A DNA stretch of 64,000 nucleotides from contig OZ218952.1 of the NCBI GenBank assembly GCA_965112735.1, forward strand, positions 5,456,001 through 5,520,000. The letters are read 5' to 3'. The notes beneath the pieces were generated by a model. The model did no database searches and had not been told where the DNA came from. It was given only the letters and a program-made list of their open reading frames with translations. Positions 45,550 through 57,506 of this stretch are shown here, piece after piece (within the stretch, counting starts at the first letter, position 1; each line of letters opens with the position of its first letter). Made by a program: the position numbers and the translations under genes. Source of the stretch: Phaeosaccion multiseriatum (lineage: Eukaryota > Ochrophyta, other classes).

Positions 45550-48500
45550 ATGTCTAGCGTCCTCGACGAGCAGCGTAGGATACTCACGACCGTCTTTCAA
45601 GCCACGAGCGGACCCGCTTGGTCTAACTCTGCAGGATGGAACACGGAAGCACCATTGGAGACCTGGTTCAGAGTGAGCGTAGAGAAAGAGAATGGCTATG
45701 TGGTGACGCTCGCCCTGAATTACAACGGCCTCAGAGGTGAGAGAGGTGTGATTATTGTTGTTGCGCCTTGGGTCCTGAAGAGTTTTCTAAAGTCTTGAAG
45801 GTTCGAAAAGGTCGCTCTTTGTTCATGCAACAACATGTGATGGGTCTAGCATATTCGGGAAGGACGAAGTAAAAAAAAAAATGAGGCAGCGGCATGACGT
45901 GGTAGTCCAGCGACGCGTCCCCTTGACTTGACTTGATATTAGTATGGCTGAACAACGTTCTCCACATCTCAGGGAGCATTCCGCCGCAACTAGGACAGCT
46001 TTCGAACCTTCGAGAACTTTGGCTCAACGGGAACAGTCTAGAAGGTAGGTGGTACGCGTACCCGTTCGCGTCCCTTTCACTTGATGTAAGTATGACCAAG
46101 AACTTTCCTCCGCTCCGCAGGGAATATTCCGCCCGCGCTGGGAGATCTGAAGAACCTTCAGGTTCTGGCCCTCTACGAAAATGAGCTCACTGGTAAGTGG
46201 TACGCACACCCGTTCGCGTCCCTTTCACTTGATGTAAGTATGACTGAAGAACTTTCCTCCGCTCCGCAGGGAATATTCCGCCCGAGCTTGGAGATCTGCA
46301 GAACCTTCAGGGTCTGTACCTCAACGACAACAAGCTCACTGGTGAGTGGTACGCACACCCGTTCGCGTCCCTTTCGCTTGATGTTAGTGTGACCAAAGAA
46401 CTTTCCTTCGCTCCGCAGGGAGCATTCCACCCGAGCTTGGAAGTCTTCAGAACCTGAAGGTGCTCAACCTCTTTGTCAACAGGCTCACTGGTAGGTGGTA
46501 CGCGAACCCGTTCGCGTCCCTTCCACTGATTTATGTATAACCAAAGAGCTTCCATCCGATACAGGTCCTATTCCCGCTGCCCTCATTGAGCGTTTGGAAG
46601 TCCAGATCACCAGTTACAATTTCGAGGGCAATATGTTAAGCCTTCCAGAAGACATCGGCACCCAGACACATCTTACCAAGCTCGATTTGTCTCGCCAGGG
46701 CCTTGTAGGTAGGTGGTACGCGAACCCGTTCGCGTCCCTTTCACTTGATATGAGTATGACCACGGAACTTTCCCTCCATACTCAGGGAGCATTCCAACAG
46801 AGCTTGGAAGTCTACAGAACCTTGAGATGCTGAAACTCAGTGGCAATCAGCTCTCTGGTAAGTGGTACGCACACCCGTTCGCGTCCCTTCGACTTGATAT
46901 GAGTATGACCAAAGAACTCTCCCTCATCCGCAGGGAGCATTCCACGCGAGCTTGGAAGTCTGGAGGGGCTTGTGAGACTGGCCCTCGACAACAATCAGCT
47001 CACTGGTAAGTGGTACGCACACCCGTTCGCGTCCCTTTTACTTGATATGAGTATGACCAAAGAACTTTCCCCCCATCTCAGGGACTATTCCGCCGCAACT
47101 TGGAGAGCTTTCGCACCTTCGAGTACTTTGGCTCAGCGGGAACAATCTAGAAGGTATGTGGTACGCGAACCCGTTCGCGTCGCGTCCCTTTGATTTGATG
47201 TACGTATGACCAAGAACTTTCCTCCGCTCCGCAGGGAACATTCCGCCCGAGCTTGGAAGTCTTGAGAACCTGAAGCGGCTCGCCCTGCAGAGAAACAGGC
47301 TCACTGGTAAGTGTACGCACACCCGTTCGCGTCGCGTCCCTTTGACTTGATATAAGTATGACTGAAGAACTTTCCTCCGCTCCGCAGGGAACATTCCCAA
47401 GGAGTTGGGGGAGCTGACAGAGCTTCTAGAACTTAAGCTGGGATGGAACAAACTCGATGGTAGGTGGTACGCGAACCCGTTCGCGTCGCGCCCCTTTGAT
47501 TTGATGTACGTATGACCAAGAACTTTCCTCCGCTCCGCAGGGAGCATTCCGCCCGAGCTTGGAGGTCTGGAGAAGCTTGAGAATTTGGACCTCTTCAACA
47601 ATGAGCTCACTGGTGAGTGGTACGCACACCCGTTCGCGTCCCTTTGGCTTGATAGTCGTATGACAAGGAAAGTCCCTCCGCTCCGCAGGGAACATTCCGT
47701 TGGAGCTTGGAAGTCTGGAGAAGCTTGGGCGATTGTCTCTCGCTTCCAACAAGCTCACTGGTGAGTGGTACGCACACCCGTTCGCGTCCCTTTCGCTTGA
47801 TAGTAGCGTGACCAATGAGCTCTCCTTCCATCCACAGGGAACCTTCCCAAGGAGTTGGGAGATCTGACCCACTTGTCGTGGCTCTGGCTGCACTACAACA
47901 AGCTCACCGGTGAGTGGTACACACACCCGTTCGCGTCCCTTCCACTGATTTATGTATAACCAAAGAGCTTCCATCCGATACAGGTCCTATTCCCGCTGCC
48001 CTCATTGGGCGTTTGGAAGTCCAGATCACCAATTGCGTTTTCACGGGCAATGCGTTAAGCCTTCCAGACGACATCGGCACCCAGACACATCTTATCAAGC
48101 TCGATTTGTCTCACCAGGGCCTTGTGGGTAGGTGGTACGCACACCCGTTCGCGTCCTCTTGACTTGATATTGGTAGGGCTGAAGAACTTCCCCCCATCTC
48201 AGGGACTATTCCGCCGCAACTTGGAGAGCTTTCGCACCTTCGAGACCTTGATCTCAGCAGGAACAATCTAGAAGGTAGGCGGTACGCGCACCCGTTCGCG
48301 TCCCTTTGACTTGATATTAGTATGGCTGAAGAACTTTCCCCACATCTCAGGGAGCATTCCGCCGCAACTTGGGCAGCTTTCGCACCTTCGAGAACTTAAG
48401 CTCCACCAGAACAGTCTAGAAGGTAGGTGGTACGCACACCCATTCGCGTCCCTTTCGCTTGATACTTGGGTAGGGAACATGGCGAGATTTTCGATTAGCC

Positions 48501-51500
48501 GCTTCTGAGTGGTCCGGCTCCCTCGGCGACGTTCAGCTTGACCCACTACTGCATTTCAAGACTCGCCACGCATCCTCCGCCGTGCCGTTCTACCTTGTCG
48601 CATCCCTGCCTGCAGGCTTTGCAACGGGCACGAGTGAAGATTGGATACTCTTATTTTGCCCGGGCAAGAGTCACTACTTTCGCGTGCAAGATAACCCGCT
48701 TCAGTATCCGCCAGTTGGGGTGCTGCTGCAAGGACGGCACATGACGCAAAAGTACTTCGATGACTTGCGCAAGTGTTCAAAAGAAGTAAGGAGCCTCAAG
48801 GCCATGCTCTTAGGACCCACAACTGTGGGCAAGACCAGGTACGATAATGCCCTCTTCGTCACTTTGTCCTGTCTAGCTAAGTGCGATGGGCGACAGAGGA
48901 GTTCGAGGGCAGGAGAGAGGAGGGAAGAACTGCTAAGATACACACGTCTCGTTGTCCCCGCTGCTCTTGATTAGCTTCCAACATGCCCCCCCCCCCCCCC
49001 CCCGACGTTTCGTCCTTGTGTAGTTTGATGCGTAGCATCATAGAAGGGCGGCCCACAGCGGTGGAAGAGGAGAACCCGTCGACGGTCGGTGTTCACGTCG
49101 AGGGCTGCGAGCTCAAGACGTCGGAGGGTTCGGTTGTATCGTGTCGCTTCTTCGACTGCGGTGGTCAGCAAGACTATCACGGCCTGAGCAGCATGTTTAT
49201 GACAGAAGGAGCTGCCTACCTGCTGGTTTGGAGTCCGCCGGACGATCCAAATGGCGATAAGCTTGAACCGTTCTTTGAAATGCTCAAGCACGGCGCTTCG
49301 AAGTCCACTGCGCTCGGTGTAGCCAATAAATGCGACCAGTGGAAGGGGGCTCAGAGCGATTTGACAGCACGCTGTACGTCATTTCACAGTCTTGTGAAGG
49401 AGCAGCTCCGCAAGGGGCGCATAACGTTGGGGGAAGGAGTGCACATGACGAGCTGCGAGAAGGAGGGAGGGCGGGAGCAGGAGCTGAAGGTGTTGATAGA
49501 GAAGTTAACGGGCCTAGGCCAGACGTACGTAGTGGGTCCCTTGCTCGAGAAAGCAGTGGCCCTTCTGGACCGCATGGCGAAGGGGCACATCTTTCTGACA
49601 ATGGGTGAAGTGGAAGAAGCGTGGAAGGTGGAGTTGCAGAAGGACGGAAACGAAGACGAGGACAAGGAGCTTGCGGATGTGATGCTCCAGTGCGGAGTCA
49701 ATATGCTGTAAGTACGGGGGGCCTTTGGGGCGAGTTTGTGCGCAATTGAGCGCGCCTATTAGCTGGGTATGGTCCAGATTCCCAAGGTTGTTGGCGTGGC
49801 TGAATACGGTTCGGACCAGCAAGGGCCGTTTTGTATTGAGTCCGAGGCAAGAGGGAACGTAAGCACCCGTGGGGGGCGGGGGTAGCTAGATCACTTTCCC
49901 GCCGTGCCCCTCTCATTGCATCTCTCGGTGGGCGTGCAGGGACAGGAACGGAAGACTCGTGGTGGCTGGAGGCGTGGAGAAAGGTGCAGCCATTGTTCTT
50001 TCAGAGGCGGCCTTGTTTTCCAAGTTGATCAGTCCGCTCCTGACTCCGGCCGATGCCATCACTTCCGACGGTGAAGAAGTGCTTCTCGGTCGCAACGAGG
50101 TGTGTGTGAGATGGCAAAGAAAGATAGGAAGGGTTAGAACTTGGCCAGAGTTTACTGATGTTGTGTCGTCCGTCTGACATGCCTCCCCCCTTGTCCACAC
50201 TTTTCTCTTTGCTTGCCCCCATCTGCCATATCCTCGGTATTGCTTTTTTGTTGCCCCACGGAAGGGACCTTTCACACCACCCGCACTGAAGCCACTGAAG
50301 CCGAAGCGACAAGTGGACGACGACGATGGACTTAAACTTGACAGACGTGGTGCCAACCAACTCAAGGATGGGGTGCTGACGGTTGGTTTCGCCAGATCGG
50401 TGTGGAACGCTGTTCTTCTTCGTGAGGGGGGGGACGGGGGAAGGACTTTCGACGAACAACAAGAAAAGGCTTTGCTGGGAAGGTTGGTGAACCTGGGCAT
50501 CATTTTTGAGAAGGCTCAGCACGACAATGCGCCGGGAGGGGTCAATGGTGGTGGCAATCCTGCCGAGGGGCAAGAGCTCCAATTCGTGGTCTCCCTCCGC
50601 ATGCCAGATGCGATGGACAGCTCGAATGGGCGAGCGCAGGAATTGAGAAAAGCGGCGATTGCGATCAGTAAGACGATGAAGGAATGCGAATACTTGAAGC
50701 AGCTGTACCTTCAGCTGGAGCGCCCCCCTTCCCCCGGGACCATTGCCAGGCTGGTGTCTACTCTCTCCACCAAGGGACTCGGTGAGGTGGCGGTTGGCTG
50801 GAGGCAAGGGGCGTTGTTCGTCGCCGCCCAAGAGGCGTACATGGCATTTGTCAGCTATGACTGGACGAAACAACGCTTGTACCTGAAGGTGGCTGGTCTG
50901 TGGGAAGAAGGGGAGAAGCAGGTGAGGAAGAGGAAGGGGGGTCATATACGTGGCCTGATGTACTCACCACCGGGTCGCACTTACTCTGACTCTTGCAAGT
51001 TGTGTTTCTACACCTTTTTTTTTTTGCGCTTCATCAACAATGCAACAAAGTGCGACTCTTTCCCGACCGTTGCGATGGGCTTGTTGCTCCGGCACACGGT
51101 CCACCACCTCTCCTCCTACAAGTGCCGGTGGAAGGCCGTGTACGTGGTCAAGGACATGAAAGAAAAGTGGGAGCCACTCTGTGAGGTAAGAGAGAGTGTG
51201 TGCACTATGCTTGTGGTATGGTCGAGGCCTCACTCGTGCCGGATAAGTGGTGCTCTCAACTTTGGTGCGGCTGACAGATATCATAACCTGTGTGTTTTGG
51301 ACGGAAACAGGGAGACCTTCAGGAACTCGGGTGTGTGCTGGATAGGTCGAGGGAAGCTGAGGCAGGCACAAACGAGCCGGGCCCGCTGTCGGAACAGGAT
51401 GTCGAGGGGCTGATCGCTACACCCGTCCCGAGCCCCCGCTGGGCGCCGCCGACCCTGGCCACGGGTCACTTTGGAGAAGAGTGGAAGACAGTGCGCGACA

Positions 51501-52095
51501 AGTTTGAAGGGGAGGCTTTCGGTACACTACGGACTTGTGTGAACACGTTCACGAAAAACCAGGTACAAGGCTGCTGCGAGCGAAGAGTAGGCCCAAGAGT
51601 AGGCCTGTGTTGACGACTTTGCTCTCCGAAACCTGTGTTCTGACGCCGAATTCCTTTTGTTCCTCTCTTCTCTCGAAGGAATCCCTGCGGAAGGCGCGAG
51701 AGGAGCTTCTCAAAGACGGCGAAAGTCTTGTAATGAAGGACGATACGGATTACCAAGTCTTCCTGAGCCACGCTGGGACGGAGAAGCGGGGCATTGTGTC
51801 TCTGCTGCACAGATGTCTGTGGCAGAGAGGAATTCCGACTTTCTTGGATGAGAGAAGCCTGGAGGCAGGAGACCGCGCGGAGGACAAGATGCTCCAGGTG
51901 GCTGACACCGCCCCGATTGGCGTGGTCGTGCTGAGTCCGTCTTTTGTGCGCCGAGAGTGGCCTCTTCAGGAGATGAAAATCTTCATGGAGAGGGCGAAGA
52001 AGGGGGAAGCAACGCTGGTGCCGTTATTCTTCGGGCTGACGGTTGAGGAATGCTGGAACACGCAGCTACTACAAAAGAACCATATCCTGACGTGA
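45550..52095 (+). CDS. LRR-Roc-COR-TIR receptor-like gene 3 (16 LRR exons; truncated tail)
   Basis: Exons: 45550-45736 (N-cap), 16 LRR exons between 45973 and 48422 (two double-length), 48616-48838, 49024-49707 (Roc), 49940-50099, 50265-50921 (COR), 51000-51185, 51311-51562, 51679-52095 (TIR). They close in frame at 1353 aa. Roc and TIR motifs are as in gene 2 (P-loop, DCGGQ, NKCD, YQVFLSHAG, REWPLQEM). Compared with gene 1 there are two extra bases (ACCATATCC versus ACCATCC) near 52081; they shift the frame and stop the protein at 52095, just past the TIR core. The lost tail (DDQKEDLFAFAKRVANKVE, read in another frame to 52337) may be a helical cap. The TIR catalytic part remains, so activity is possible. 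Confidence 0.86.
45973..48422 (+). repeat. LRR exon-intron array of gene 3 (14 single + 2 double modules)
   Basis: 72-nt exons start at 45973, 46121, 46270, 46419, 46786, 46934, 47082, 47235, 47388, 47541, 47689, 47838, 48203 and 48351. 144-nt exons are 46565-46708 and 47984-48127. All introns are phase 1. Several introns have GTTCGCGTCGCGTCCC, a 5-nt expansion of the usual core. Confidence 0.92.
46565..46708 (+). repeat. Double-length (144-nt) atypical LRR exon
   Basis: Encodes 48 aa beginning GPIPAALIERLEVQI and ending SLPEDIGTQTHLTKLDL. The wording differs from the ELGxLxxL modules. A second copy (47984-48127) lies about 1.4 kb downstream; both are preceded by an intron lacking the CCGCAG end (ATCCGATACAG instead). 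No such exon exists in genes 1, 2 or 4. Confidence 0.9.
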
Positions 52096-53116
52096 GGGAT
52101 ACGTGGGGCGAATGGGGAGCAGGGGAAGGAGGGGATTGGGATTGGCTAGAGGAGGGAGAGACAGCGGTAGGGCTTGCTCAACGCCTGCTGGGGGGTGTGG
52201 GTACGCACACGGGTCTCCGCGACGACCAGAAAGAAGATCTGTTTGCTTTCGCCAAAAGAGTGGCCAACAAGGTGGAAAGGGCATTGACGACGTTTCATTC
52301 CAAGTCCAAGAAAAGAAAGGCAGAAGCCCTGACATGACGGGTACCGTAGCACAAGAATGAACTTGTATATAAATGTATTGTGTAGTGGAAGGAAGATCCA
52401 GAAACGTGACGGCCAGCCAGAGCCGCCAGCCTTCGGGCCTACGTGCTTCCACGCCGGGCCTTCTCAGGTGGTGGCCTTGTTTTTGGACTCTGCTTGCCTC
52501 TTGTCTGTCTCTCTCGTTCGCTCGCTCGCTCGCTCCTCCACGCTCCTTTGGTGTAACTTTGGTGTGCGTTGGTGTGCCTCACGCTTGACTTGTGTGGTGA
52601 GCCGTCAAGGACCCTCCACTTCACATACACGTGTTGTACTAAAATAAAACGGAGGGGAGTCCTTGTCATGTTGCAAGTTGCTGGGATGTGAGTGAGGCAA
52701 CGTCTTAGCACCTTAGGAATCACATTGCGGGGTCCGGCCTCACTCTCCGCTCTAGTCGTACAAATTAATCCATAAACTATAATTGAATTGACAGATGGTA
52801 TTAAAAAAAAATGGTATTACACAAAAGGAGAGCTTGCTTGGGTTGTGCTCAAACACATAAGACCATGCAACAAGTATACCCCTCCCCCTTACCCTACAAA
52901 CCCTGGCCCAGACAGGGTAACCGCCCCCCCCCTCGGTCTTTCCCACTTGGGCCTCTAAGAACCCATTTTTTGCTTACATGGGGCTCTCAGGGTACCCATT
53001 GTTTGCTTACCTGGGCCTCAGGGTATCTAGTGTTTGCCTACTTCGACCTCATTTGGGCCCCAGGTACCCATTACCCATTGTTCGCTTACTTGGGCCTGAG
53101 GGTGCCCATTATGTGT
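52096..53116. other. 3' flank of gene 3 and spacer
   Basis: Includes the out-of-frame remnant of the receptor tail (to 52337), a GCTC repeat (52505-52535), the shared spacer and the start of the minisatellite. No independent gene seen. Confidence 0.5.
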
Positions 53117-54735
53117 TTACTTGGGCCTCAGGGTGTTGATTATTTTGGCTCTATCGTCGTCATACACGTCTTCCCCGAGCCCAATCTTGGGGTTGCTCAG
53201 GAACTCGTTCTGAGGAGGAGGAGGAGGAGGAGGAGGAGGAGGAGGAGGAGGAGGAGCAGGAGGAGGAGGAGGAGCAGCAGGAGGAGGAGGAGGGTGAGGA
53301 GGAGCAGCAGGAGGAGGAGGAGGAGGGTGAGGAGGACACACACACACACAGGCACACACACACGCCCAGGCAACACGGGCAAACACACACGCCCAGACAG
53401 CACGGGCAAACTCAAACACACACATACACGCACACCCACACATACACACACATGCACACATATATACACACGCCGACACACATACACACACACCCACACA
53501 CCCACCTGCGCATCGTCGCTCTGATACACACACGAGAGCAGCGGGTTGTCGTCAAGATCGCCCACAAAGGCCCATGTATTCATGCCGTTCTTACACGTGT
53601 TGACCTCCTTATCCGACAGCAAATGGCGACGCTGCAGCACCTCTACCACGTTAGCGGGCCTCAGCACACACGCCGGCTTGACGTCCGCTTGGCTCACATG
53701 GATGGAGAAGGGGTTGAAGGTGACAAACACGCGTTGGTCCAGAGCCATGGCGGAGGAACCGTATATCTGCGGAGGATTGAGGATGGAGGAGGAGGAGGAG
53801 GAGGATGGAGGAGAAGGAGGAGGATGGAGGAGGAGGAGGAGGAGGATGATGGAGGATGGAGGAGGAGGAGGAGGAGGAGGAGGAGGAGGAGGAGGAGGAG
53901 GAGGAGGAGGAGGAGGAGGAGGAGGAGGGGGAGCGGGCCCGGGTGGGGTGGGGTGGGTGGTGGGGTGGCAGAACAGAGTAGAGAGGAGTAGAGGCATGAG
54001 ACAGAGAGAGGACAATGGTTCATCAGGACTGATCAGGACTGACACTCAAACAAAGTAGAGGCATGAGACAGAGAGAGGACAATGGTTCATCAGGACTGAT
54101 CAGGACTGACACTCAAACAAAGTAGAGGCATGAGACAGAGAGAGGACAATGGTGCATCAGGACTGATCAGGACTGACACTCAAACAAAGTGTGGCGTGCT
54201 CTCTCCTCTTCCCTCTCCTCTGTTCGCCCCTCTCTACCTCCTCTCCAGCTGGACTGACGGAATGACGGACGAACGGAAGTGGGGGTGGGCTTGCGCCCTC
54301 CTCTCTCCCCTCTCTCCTCTATTCTGTTCTCGCTCTCCTCTCTCCTCCGGCCTCTTTCTCCCCTCTCTCCTCCGGTCTGTTTCTCTCCTCTCTCCTATCC
54401 TCTTTCTCCTCTATTCTCTCCCTCCCCTCTCTCCTCTGTTCCCTCTCCTCTCTCCTCCTCCTCTCTGGTCTCTCTCTCCTCTCTCTTTCCTCCGGCGTCT
54501 CTCTCTCCCCTCTCCTCCGTTCTCTGTCCTCCGTTCTTTTTACTCTCCTCTCTTCCCTGTCCTCTCTCTTTCCTCCGGTCTCTCTCTCCTCTCTCCTCTG
54601 TTCTCCCCTGTACCTGGCAAATATTAGGGTTCGGCGCTTGGCGGTCGATGGCGTCTCGGCTGGCAAGGTCCTTCGGGTTGGTGTTGATGGCGGAGTCAAG
54701 CGTTACGCCCGTGCCTATACCGAGCACGAACATGC
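53117..54735 (-). pseudogene. DUF3172-like gene, 3' fragment, copy C
   Basis: Exons 54735-54614, 53766-53506 and 53209-53117 join in frame as in copies A and B. The intron between the first two visible exons holds a long GGA run and a three-fold 67-bp tandem repeat. Upstream exons are missing at the same point as in the other copies. Confidence 0.7.
53988..54188. repeat. 67-bp tandem triplication in DUF3172-like intron
   Basis: Units beginning GTAGAGGCATGAGACAGAG start at 53988, 54055 and 54122. Copies A and B have a single unit, so this expanded after unit duplication. Confidence 0.9.
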
Positions 54736-54875
54736 CTGCGACGACAGAGAGAGGAGGGGGGGGGAGGGGGAGGTAGAGACAAGAGAGCGAGGGCGCGCAC
54801 ACGCAGAGACGGGAGGCGTCAGTCGGAGAGGGGAAAAGAGAGCCCCTCTATCGTCTCCAGACGTCGGTGCATGAG

Positions 54876-55422
54876 CTGCTGCGGTTGAGACTGTGGTGGC
54901 CGGTTGCCAACAGCATCAGTGTGCAAGACACCCTCCAGGTGACTCACCCGAGCCTGCATCGCTCGTCCTGTCAATGGGGCCTACGCAGGCGCTGGTCGTC
55001 CCCCCGACCCACCACTAGTACTGCCACTGGCTGCATCACCAAACAAGGCTTCCTCTGCAGTAGTGTTCCATGGAGAGCGAGTATATGGCAGCAGCGGAAG
55101 CAGTGAAGGAGCTACTGTTTCACAGAGGTTTGGCGCAACGACGGCGAGAACGGGAGCTACCCTTACGGAGTTGGCTTTGCACGAGGATAACCAGGGGTGA
55201 CAGGAGGAAAAAGGGGTGTATCCAGTGGGAAAGGAACGCAAGTTCGAAGCGAACACGCCACACCGACGTCCGTTATCATTTCTGCAGTACCACGTGCGCA
55301 AGAGGACGAAAAGAAGGGCTGGCACCTCAGCCCAGCCAGGTACACAGCGGTCTGGCATTTTCAAGGTCACATCCATTTGTGAATTTGATGGATTCAAAGC
55401 TCGTTCAGCGTGTGTCTAAGTA
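54876..55422 (+). mobile_element. Decayed Ty1/copia RNase H fragment, copy 4
   Basis: As copy 3, without the hairpin insertion, with a slightly different middle (AGGGGTGACAGGAGG near 55193). ESEYMAAAEAVKELLFHRGL and RHTDVRYHF are present in different frames. Confidence 0.7.
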
Positions 55423-55650
55423 ATGGTGAGACGTTACTTTTAGACAACCATAGGATGGCACTTAAGGGTGTATATCTCAGGCCCAGTCTTCCTTCCGTAA
55501 TGAGACTGGCCAGCGTCGATTTGGGAGTTGCAAATGGAGCAGTGCTTGACAGGGAAGGGGCGAGAATAGCCCTCAGGACATTTTGGCCGACGTCGCAGGA
55601 AGAGCCGCACCAGTCAAGAGAGCACGAGCATCGGACATCATTTTGAAGGT

Positions 55651-57240
55651 TTTATATATTACACCCTTAAGTGCCATCTATGGTTGTCTAAAAGTAATGT
55701 CTCACCGCCCCGGGGAACTTAGCCCTCGAGGGCGTGTCCCTCTGACTCATCAGTTCTCCCCATTGGAACAAAGTTGATACCAGCCAGGATCCTGTGTCGA
55801 ACCGATCGTTCGTGTCGGGCCCGCTGGAGCGCTACGGCTAATCGTCGCCGAATGACGCAAACAGCTCTCGCGTAAGCCCTCGTGTCCAGATGTTCGTGCC
55901 CCCCAGCCATGTGGGTGGCGAGTGTTTTCATCAACATCTGAGCAGAAGGACCAAATGCACCTTGCTGTTCTATTGCGAAAGGGACGAGGTGGTATCGCGT
56001 GGGGTCATAGTGGATGTCCCCACCCTGGCCTTCCATGCCTACCTGTGGCACCCCATACCTGGTCCGCTTGGTAGCTTCAGCCTTCTTGGCTGCCGCGAGT
56101 GCCTCCTTCGATGCCTTGGCCCGGTTGGTGGTGTTGGTGGCATCTGTGAGCGTGACGTCGATCATGAGGGACTTGTGGCCGTCGCCATATTCATGATCGG
56201 ACGGAAGCTCAAACATCCTGGGGGGAGTCACGATGTCCATCTCCATCTGCTTGGCCACGTGGGCGTCACTCCTCACGGCGTTGCTCCCCCCTCTCCCTCG
56301 TCGCGGGGTGATCGTTCTTGCCCTCATGAAGAAGGGGAAGCTGGTGTTCTGGACTATCCCTCTGCCCAGGCCCTCGCTCTTCAGCAGGGCGACAAGTGCC
56401 TTCTGCACAGCGTCGTGTTGGGGTGTGCTGAGCCCCGTCTTCGTGCAGGTAACGATGTGCCCCTCCGTCAGCGCCTTGCCAGGGCACTTATGACAGTCCT
56501 TGCTGTAGGTGGGGTCAAAGCCAAGTCTTCGCCGAATGGCACTCTTGTGCTCGGCGTCTGTGAGGTGGAGTGGTGCTCCCCCTGCCGTCTTGGTCGGCTG
56601 AAGGTGGAGCCACGCACCAGCACCTTTCACGCTGTGGCTGAGGGCTCTGGCCAGGTACTTCTCCCGTTGGTCCTGCTGTGGAATGGCTTTCAATCGTTCC
56701 AAGAAGTCCGCCCTCGCCTTCGACGTGAGGAGCTTGGTATAACGCTTCTGGGCGCCTCGCCGCTCTCCGTGTCGGCTGTGTGGAATGGAGGGTCCTCCCT
56801 CGTCCAACATCCTGGTTTCCTCTGTCCGCCAGCGTGGCCGGCCGCCCTCATCATCGTCATCATCACCGCCTGGTTCCACATCATGCTCATCCTCAGGGGC
56901 TGCGTCACTTCCACCATCTGGGTCGTCACTTTCACCCTGTGGGTCTTCATCACTCCCCCCCCCTGGGTCTGCCTCGCTATCAGAGGTTGGTCCATCTGCG
57001 GTCCCCTGCTGCCCTGCCGCCGCGTCGCACCCTTCCGCACCCACCCCAGGGTGTATCCCTGCGGCCCCAACATTATCCTCTTCGTCTAAGTCTGCTCCTT
57101 CACCCCCAGATTGTGTCTCATCCCCCCCGGGGGCATCACTCGCCGCCGGCTGGTCCCCTCTGCCACCGACAGGTGTGTACCCTTCATGCTCTGGGGTGTC
57201 GTCTCTCTCCGGGAAGAGCGTGGTGATCAGCCAGGCATCA
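55651..57240 (-). mobile_element. 5'-truncated LINE, copy D (longest remnant)
   Basis: Minus-strand element with its 3' tail at the left (TATATATTACACCC). An open frame ending at 55719 extends right past 57044 and gives at least 441 aa: an acidic low-complexity region, ARADFLERLKAIPQQ, AEHKSAIRRRLG, the CCHC finger (CHKC ... GHIVTC), MEMDIVTPP, SLMIDVTLTDATN and the Lys-rich end. No reverse transcriptase motif (YADD) is present, so most of pol is missing. The acidic part may belong to the element or be a fusion. The right edge near 57240 is a guess from a CAGTCAGT repeat; no clear target duplication was found. Confidence 0.7.
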
Positions 57241-57506
57241 GTCAGTCATCAGTCAGTCATCAGTCAGTCACATGGCTGAGGGCAAGGCACGGTCTTTCCA
57301 CATCCTGCACTCGCCATTTGTGAGTCCCTCGTACTTTGCTCCTCCTGCCTCGCCTCCCCCCTTCTCCCACTTCTTGCCAACTCCAACCCTCTTCTCTCCT
57401 CCTCCTCCTCCTCCTCCCTGCCGAGGGCGCAGCCCGAAGCACCACCTTGTAAGGGTGTAATTATATCTAAGTAAGCGATTTTTTTGGCGTGTTCGAAGGT
57501 TGCAGG
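57241..57506 (+). promoter_or_regulatory. Uninterrupted upstream block of receptor gene 4
   Basis: The distal box (TCTTTCCACATCCTGCACTC near 57293), CTCCTGCCTCGCCTCCCCC and the GCGCAGCCCGAAGCACCACC box are contiguous here, showing the ancestral arrangement that LINE copies B and C have split in genes 2 and 3. Confidence 0.55.

Noticed and set aside
55890-57089. 399-codon plus-strand frame opposite the LINE
   Set aside because: Antisense to the conserved minus-strand pol frame with the CCHC finger; no domain of its own.
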